Shown here piece after piece: positions 58,966 through 64,000 of a stretch of 64,000 bases of DNA. Numbering within the stretch: position 1 is the stretch's first letter; each line of letters begins with the position of its first letter. The DNA is from Schistosoma haematobium (Eukaryota > Platyhelminthes > Trematoda > Strigeidida > Schistosomatidae), in NCBI RefSeq assembly GCF_000699445.3, contig NC_067197.1, positions 4,284,152-4,348,151 on the forward strand. Reading direction: 5' to 3'. The notes beneath the pieces are model-generated. The model searched no databases. It saw only the letters and a list, made by a program, of their open reading frames with translations, and was not told where the DNA came from. The position numbers and the translations under genes were made by a program.

Positions 58966-59204
58966 AAGACAAGGCGGCTATAGAGATTGTGGAAAGGGGC
59001 ACGCGCTTCTACAATGGTTATTTTGTAGTTCCTATACCATGGAAAAAGAATCCAAATATGAAAGTGGGGAATTATGAACTAGCAAACAGTAGATTACAGA
59101 GTTTGAAGCGTATGTTGTTGAAGGATGACTGTAAGATACAAACTAAGGTTTTGACTGAAGAATGGCTGTCTAGGTGGGTTAGACACGCGCCCTTGCCCGG
59201 TTGA
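58935..59204 (+). pseudogene. BEL/Pao pre-RT segment, truncated before the RT
   Basis: Third frame, overlapping the protease frame by 31 bp. SVEDKAAIEIVERGTRFYNG, VPIPWKKNPNM and SRLQSLKRMLLKD match the conserved linker directly N-terminal of the Pao reverse transcriptase. Coding similarity stops at about 59204 and no RT follows. Confidence 0.8.
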
Positions 59205-59355
59205 AGCCAAAAAAATCAATGGGGTAAAATGACGGTTCTATAATTCATCATAAATTTAAATCTACATCGTTACCTAAACAAATACGACCACCCAGCAATC
59301 CAACCAACAACTGTTCAACCAATCAAATCTAAATTACAATAAATAAGGAAGTTGA

Positions 59356-59850
59356 TATACGATGCGAGAAAATTACCAATCACTACAAATAATTGTTGTT
59401 CTATCCTGTCCGAATAGACCACGCACAGATTCGTTCAAAAGATAATATTTGGTTGCTTTATAACAGTGTTTCCAATTCTGGAAGAGTGCCTCAATTCATA
59501 ATCAAAAATGTACAGCTCCAGTCAATACAAGCAACGCAATCAAAATGAGGAACAAACCATTATGACTGCCGCCAAGACTAAGTATCAAGTAAAACAATAT
59601 AAACGTAGTTCAGGAAGAGACACGGAAACTTAGTGAAGGCGTAAGAAAAATAAAAACTATGATAAAATACAAATATTAACAACTCAAATGGAATAAAAAA
59701 GGCTAACAATGTATAACTAAAAGAATCAATAGGAACAAACTACAAGTGTATACATGGAGGGATTTTCACACACGAAACATTGAAAATGGATCTTATAGGA
59801 ATGTTGTAATTTGGTCGGTACACAATCTGTTCTTGCGGAATCCAATCTGT
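59356..59850 (-). repeat. Right inverted arm of the gag-protease mosaic
   Basis: Reverse complement of the left arm without the solo LTR and without the roughly 46-bp insertion; it represents the older arrangement. Its outer 50 bp are RTE family B. Confidence 0.8.
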
Positions 59851-60040
59851 TGATGTGGAAGTTGTGTATCTACTGGATCTTTCATTTAGGTTAACAACGT
59901 TCGGTTGAGAAACTTTTCTGTTAGCGTTATTAGTTTGTGGGCTCTGTCGTTCTCACACTAGCTGTGATCTTTTCTCCATGATATGATGAGTTATCCTTGT
60001 TTCTAGTCTGTTGGCGCTTGTTTTTCTTCAGAGGTTGATA
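59799..60040 (-). mobile_element. RTE-like family B, continuation of the 55.1-kb copy
   Basis: Matches 32294-32520 (gcggaatccaatctgttgat, then tggaagttgtgtatctactg). Together with 55110-56209 it reconstitutes one family B copy split by the mosaic. Confidence 0.75.
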
Positions 60041-60645
60041 TTCATTGAACAATTATTATTATTATCATGGTTTAACTCCTTCACTGTGTTCATTACTTTT
60101 ATCCCTCTTTTTTACTTCTTAATAAATATTATTCTTAAAATTACGATGCTTGTAATTAAGACAATAACTTGTGTTACGTTCAAATTAACTTCTCAGACTC
60201 ATTTTATCTTCACTATGCATATATGACTCATACATATTGATATTTGGTTATCCTTTTCACTTAATTGGGAATTTCATAACATCACTCCAAACTATGACTA
60301 CACAGACATCGATTCTAGCTTCATATCCTACTACATTAATAAGTTTCACAATTATTTTCTATTTCATTTTTGTTACTAATTTGGCGATAAATACATAGTC
60401 GTTTATTCTTTCTCTGTGGTGATAAACATTCTTATTAAACTGTAGTGACCTACTTTTACGAAGTGGACGCCATTTGTTTTGGTGGACACAGTTATTATTA
60501 TAACCAGTTGTACCAGTGATTATTTTACTGTACTTGCTTGTTTATCTGTACTAAAGACATCGGTGAAACCAAAGCTGAAGCAGAATACGCTTGAAGATAG
60601 CTTTCTACTATGATAGTTGATGATGATCGATTAGTACAATTTATT
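60041..60645. other. No gene recognised
   Basis: AT-rich. TGTAGTGACCTAC near 60441 resembles the first bases of the solo LTR at 56406, but similarity does not continue. Confidence 0.4.
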
Positions 60646-60647
60646 GT

Positions 60648-62110
60648 TTCCTCCCACTATAGGCTGTTGTTGATGATATACGGCTGATGGATAGTGAGTA
60701 TCTTGTGTGAACAGTAGTTTATGAATACTTGTACTGTTTTGATGTTGGTTGTGGTATTTCTTCAAGTTTCAGCTCCGTACAACAGAACTATCATCATGTT
60801 CGTATCATAGATTCTTACTTTGATATGTTCTTCAACTGTAGGAATGCTGTTCTTGATTTATCGATCCTCACCTTTAAGTCCGTATTGGATCCTCCTTATT
60901 TATTGATGATGTTGCCACTCAGGTGCACGGAAGTTTCCACTTCTTCCAAGCTTTCTTCATCAAGTATGATTCGGTTGGTGCTCGCCCTGTTGCATTTGAG
61001 GGTATGGTTTCTTCCCTTGTGTATGTTAAGGCCTTCTGATGTAGAGGCTTCTGCTGCACTGGTTGTCTCGAGCTACATTTGTTCGTGAGTATAGGATAGA
61101 AGGGTTAAATCATCTTTGAAGTCCAAATAGTTGCATTCAAACTTTCCGTACTTCCCGTCTGATGTCAAGGTCTTCATAATCCCTTCAACCACTGGAAGAA
61201 AGAGGAAGGAGGAGAGTAGACAGCTTTTTCTGACCCCGGTCCTTACTTGGGATGAATCTGTCAGCTGTCCTCCATGAACCACTTTTCACTGTAGTCTGTC
61301 GTATGAGTTTTGGTTGATGTTGATAATCTTCTTAGGTACTCCATAATGTCAAAGAAGGTCCCATAATACTTTCCTATCTCTATCGTGAAATGCTTTCTCG
61401 AAGTCTCCCACCAAATCATCCTGAATAGAGTATGAAGCATGTATGTCTAACTCCAGTGCTCCGGCTGGTATATTGCCAGGTTCTGCTGCTTTTCCCCACT
61501 TCATTTGTTTGATGACCATCCTGATTTTCTCTTGACGTCTATAGGAAGGTCTGTAGGTGCTGCTTTGATGTCCGGTGGATTCAGTGGAGCTGGTCCATTC
61601 AAGAGTTACTCAATATGTGCTACCCATTTGTTTCTCTGTTCTTGAATCTCAGTGATTGGCTTGCCATCTTTGTCCTTGACTGGTCTCTCTGGTTTACTAT
61701 ATTTCCCCACCAGTTTCTTCGTCGTGTCATATAGTTGTTTGATATTTCCTTATGTTGCAGCTTTTTCCACTATCGTTGCTTGGTATTCCACGTATTTCTG
61801 CCTGTCGGCTCTAATACTGTTCTTCACTTGTTTGTTTACGTCTGTGTATTTAGTTTGTGCCTTGATTTCCTTTGATCTTGTTCGGCTGTTGTTAATTACT
61901 GTCTTTTTCTTCCTTTCATGAGTCTTGTCTGGGAACCAGATAGAAATCTATTCCTTTTGATGTCTGTTGTGGCTCAGAACTTCTTGATACGTTGAAGTTA
62001 ATGCTTCTTTCATCGCTTTCCAACGACCCTCCATCGTAGTTTCTTCTTCCGCAGCTATTTGGTTGGTTTCATAGGTCTACCATATTTTCTGGACATTCGA
62101 TGAACCTATA
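60648..62110 (-). mobile_element. RTE-like family A, long decayed copy
   Basis: The minus strand preserves, in order, a pre-RT region (SIRADRQKYVEYQATIVEKA, then KQLYDTTKKLVGKYS and RPVKDKDGKPITEIQEQRNK), the RT palm (VVHGGQLTDSSQVRTGVRKS, LSSFLFLPVVEGIMKTLTSD, and a catalytic box reading FKDDLTLLSYTHEQM) and the start of the post-RT region. Many frameshifts and stops. The endonuclease domain is not found. This is the best family A copy in the window and links the short tails at 11, 14, 46 and 49 kb to an RTE-like element. Confidence 0.82.
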
Positions 62111-63226
62111 TTAATTGTTAGAAAGGGCGTTGGTTACGTGACACCCGAAGGATCTCAGCTTTTATCATGAGGTGTCATAATTCTTATGAATGAAGATATT
62201 TCAACTCCCAGGACAGAGTTTAAATGGTTTAAATTGTTTATTCTGGTTAAGGTTTTTTCGTAAGGTTGTTTTTTACGATATGTGGTTGGTAACCGTGCAT
62301 CCAACTTTCTTCCTTTATCCAGGATTAGGAACAGCAGTAACACAAAGAGTGCTCCAGGTGGGGTTGTTAAAATGAATATTGGGTGAGTGTTTGCCACGGT
62401 AAACTAACTTCGATCAATATGTTTGAGAATTAGCCGAAAGAAGTGCAACTAATTCTGGACAAAATTCAACAGTGTAAGGTAATACCCAGGAGTATGATGA
62501 TGAGGTAGTTCTGTGATGCGTGCTAATTATATTGATATAAGTAGTATATGACGCGAGTCAGGAATGTAATATCTGGCAGCAGAAAATGGGGGGAGATCAA
62601 GAAAGCAAGAGCGGGAATAGAATGCAATTTGTATGAAAATGCAAGGACAATGAAGTCTGAGGCATTTTAAAACAATTGGTGAACATTTTGCAAATTAACG
62701 ATTCGATATGTGGTTCTCAGATTTTATTGAGATGCTCTGGAATTTTGTGTTAAATGCATTTGATTGTCCCCACCCGTGTTCTGTTCACTACAGTGCTACT
62801 CCCCCTTTTTAATACGTTAGTATTCTCAGTCCAATCCTTTTACGTGGTTTTGATAAGGAAGCAGGAGAAGCGGTTCACACTTATTCTTCATATCGTTTGC
62901 GTGGATTTTGAACTCAAAAATTTTATGGAGCTTTAAGTTGCCTTTAGTCATAAAGGTCTCTAATACACTGGATAAAAATATACTGAGACAGCATATTTTT
63001 ACAAGAGGATGTTACTATACATCTGTAAATACGAATGTGCAGCTTAAGTAAATGATTTCGTCGAAAAGGAAATTTTCTTAGCCGAATCGTCTCTTTATTT
63101 TAATTAGCTGTAATATAACTTTGTCTATAAAAAAATGTCAGTTTTATGTGGAAGGATTTTAGACGTAATTCTGGTAATCTAATTTGCTACCATGGCTCAA
63201 GTAAAACAATGGGATATATTAGGTAA
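62111..63226. other. No gene recognised
   Basis: An 80-codon minus-strand open stretch at 62155-62397 has a hydrophobic segment (PPGALFVLLLFLILD), but nothing ties it to a known family. Confidence 0.35.
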
Positions 63227-63390
63227 TCAATGTCCGACATTTTGCCAATCTACACCTTTTCGTATTGAATAAGTGAAGGAATTTGCCTCCTTATCATGTG
63301 GCATATTGGGAAGTTGTATTTCTGTTGACGGTAACTTCCAATCTTGATGTGCTTTTAAACGGTTTTCTAATACCTCGTGATACTTGTAAG
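63227..63390 (-). CDS. Probable last coding exon of an unidentified gene
   Basis: A strong acceptor (long T run then TTTTCAG on the minus strand) is followed by 53 codons and a TGA: YKYHEVLENRLKAHQDWKLP, STEIQLPNMPHDKEANSF, TYSIRKGVDWQNVGH. The composition is protein-like and the stretch is entered in phase with two bases of a split codon. I do not recognise the family. Upstream exons would lie to the right, towards or beyond the end of the window; none is evident in the last 600 bp. Confidence 0.55.
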
Positions 63391-64000
63391 CTGAAAAAAA
63401 ATGAAAAAAAACTAGTTTAACACGTTAGTACATAAACCTACAAGTTAATTTGTGAAATGTACATAAAACAAGCAAAAGTACAAGTTGAAATTTATCTGGT
63501 TAGTTTTAGAGATAGATGTCTATTACGCTTGTAGGCTGTTTTCATTAGCTGCTGATTTCAGACAAAAGATAAAGGGCGGCTGTTTTATCTAAATATAATA
63601 AGATGACAAGCTAGCAAATGAAGAGACACCCATGGACTATCGTTGATTTCTGACGGAGTTAGTCGTCATTGATTGAAAGTCAAACAGTGAGCGAGTTGAT
63701 AATTTTCCCTTGGGCTGAGAAAACAGAACTAAGGTGTTTTTGATAGATAGGTTAATCGAACCAACGTTCCTATGGAAGTCGATTCTAGGGGCCAGTTAAT
63801 GTAACAACTTAGGTTGGTTGGTTAAGAGTTCACCTCAAACAACTAAGCATATGTCAAAACAGTAGAGTTCAAGTATTCATTCACTTCCTTATTTTGTATA
63901 GGCGTTATATTTCCTATTATCTTATACTGAATATTGAGAGGCTTTGTTTGTCTAAATAAATAATCTCACGCTCGGTTGTGACTGCGTGAAGATCTAAATG
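63391..64000. other. No gene recognised
   Basis: If 63227-63390 is a last exon, this is its upstream intron. No other exon is supportable. Confidence 0.4.

Noticed and set aside
56262..59850. DNA transposon with long terminal inverted repeats encoding a gag-like protein
   Set aside because: The arms contain RTE sequence at their outer ends and no transposase or flanking target duplication was found; a rearranged mosaic fits better.

Overview
This is eukaryotic, AT-rich, repeat-dense nuclear DNA that looks like a schistosome-type blood fluke (digenean trematode). Four things in the sequence support that: tRNA-related SINEs that carry hammerhead ribozyme motifs (the SM-alpha type), RTE-like and Penelope-like retroelement fragments, Gypsy and BEL/Pao LTR elements, and a host gene with 32-49 nt introns at its 5' end and kilobase introns at its 3' end. 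The species cannot be fixed from the window alone.

Host genes are few. One can be rebuilt completely: a nine-exon minus-strand gene at 48339-53066 encoding a 359-residue cytoplasmic dynein-2 light intermediate chain (DYNC2LI1 orthologue), needed for retrograde intraflagellar transport. A probable last exon of a second, unidentified minus-strand gene lies at 63227-63390.

The rest is mobile DNA and its remains. 0-10 kb: Penelope remnants in a fold-back, SINE copies, and a pure (CAT)n array of about 234 units at 6579-7280. 10.3-15.4 kb: a 1.3-kb inverted duplication whose left arm carries a perfect 700-bp tandem duplication. 17.8-30 kb: SINEs, an interspersed family with 4-bp target duplications, microsatellites and unannotated sequence. 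30.9-32.7 kb: an RTE-like element (family B). 33.5-39.9 kb: nested LTR elements. An old gag-only element (167-bp LTRs, target duplication GATGG) was hit by a 410-bp hammerhead SINE (13-bp target duplication) and by a young Gypsy element (553-bp LTRs that read identical, target duplication GAAGT). The young element has one uninterrupted 1004-codon frame encoding gag, protease and integrase but no reverse transcriptase or RNase H. 40-48 kb: SINEs, Penelope GIY-YIG endonuclease fragments and RT-tail fragments. 55.1-60.0 kb: a second family-B RTE copy split by a mosaic containing a BEL/Pao gag-protease fragment between inverted arms, one arm holding a 653-bp solo LTR (target duplication TTAGC). 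60.6-62.1 kb: a long decayed RTE element (family A).

The strongest leads are the young RT-less Gypsy element, which would have to borrow reverse transcriptase while keeping its own integrase, and the SINE insertions that carry intact-looking hammerhead ribozymes.
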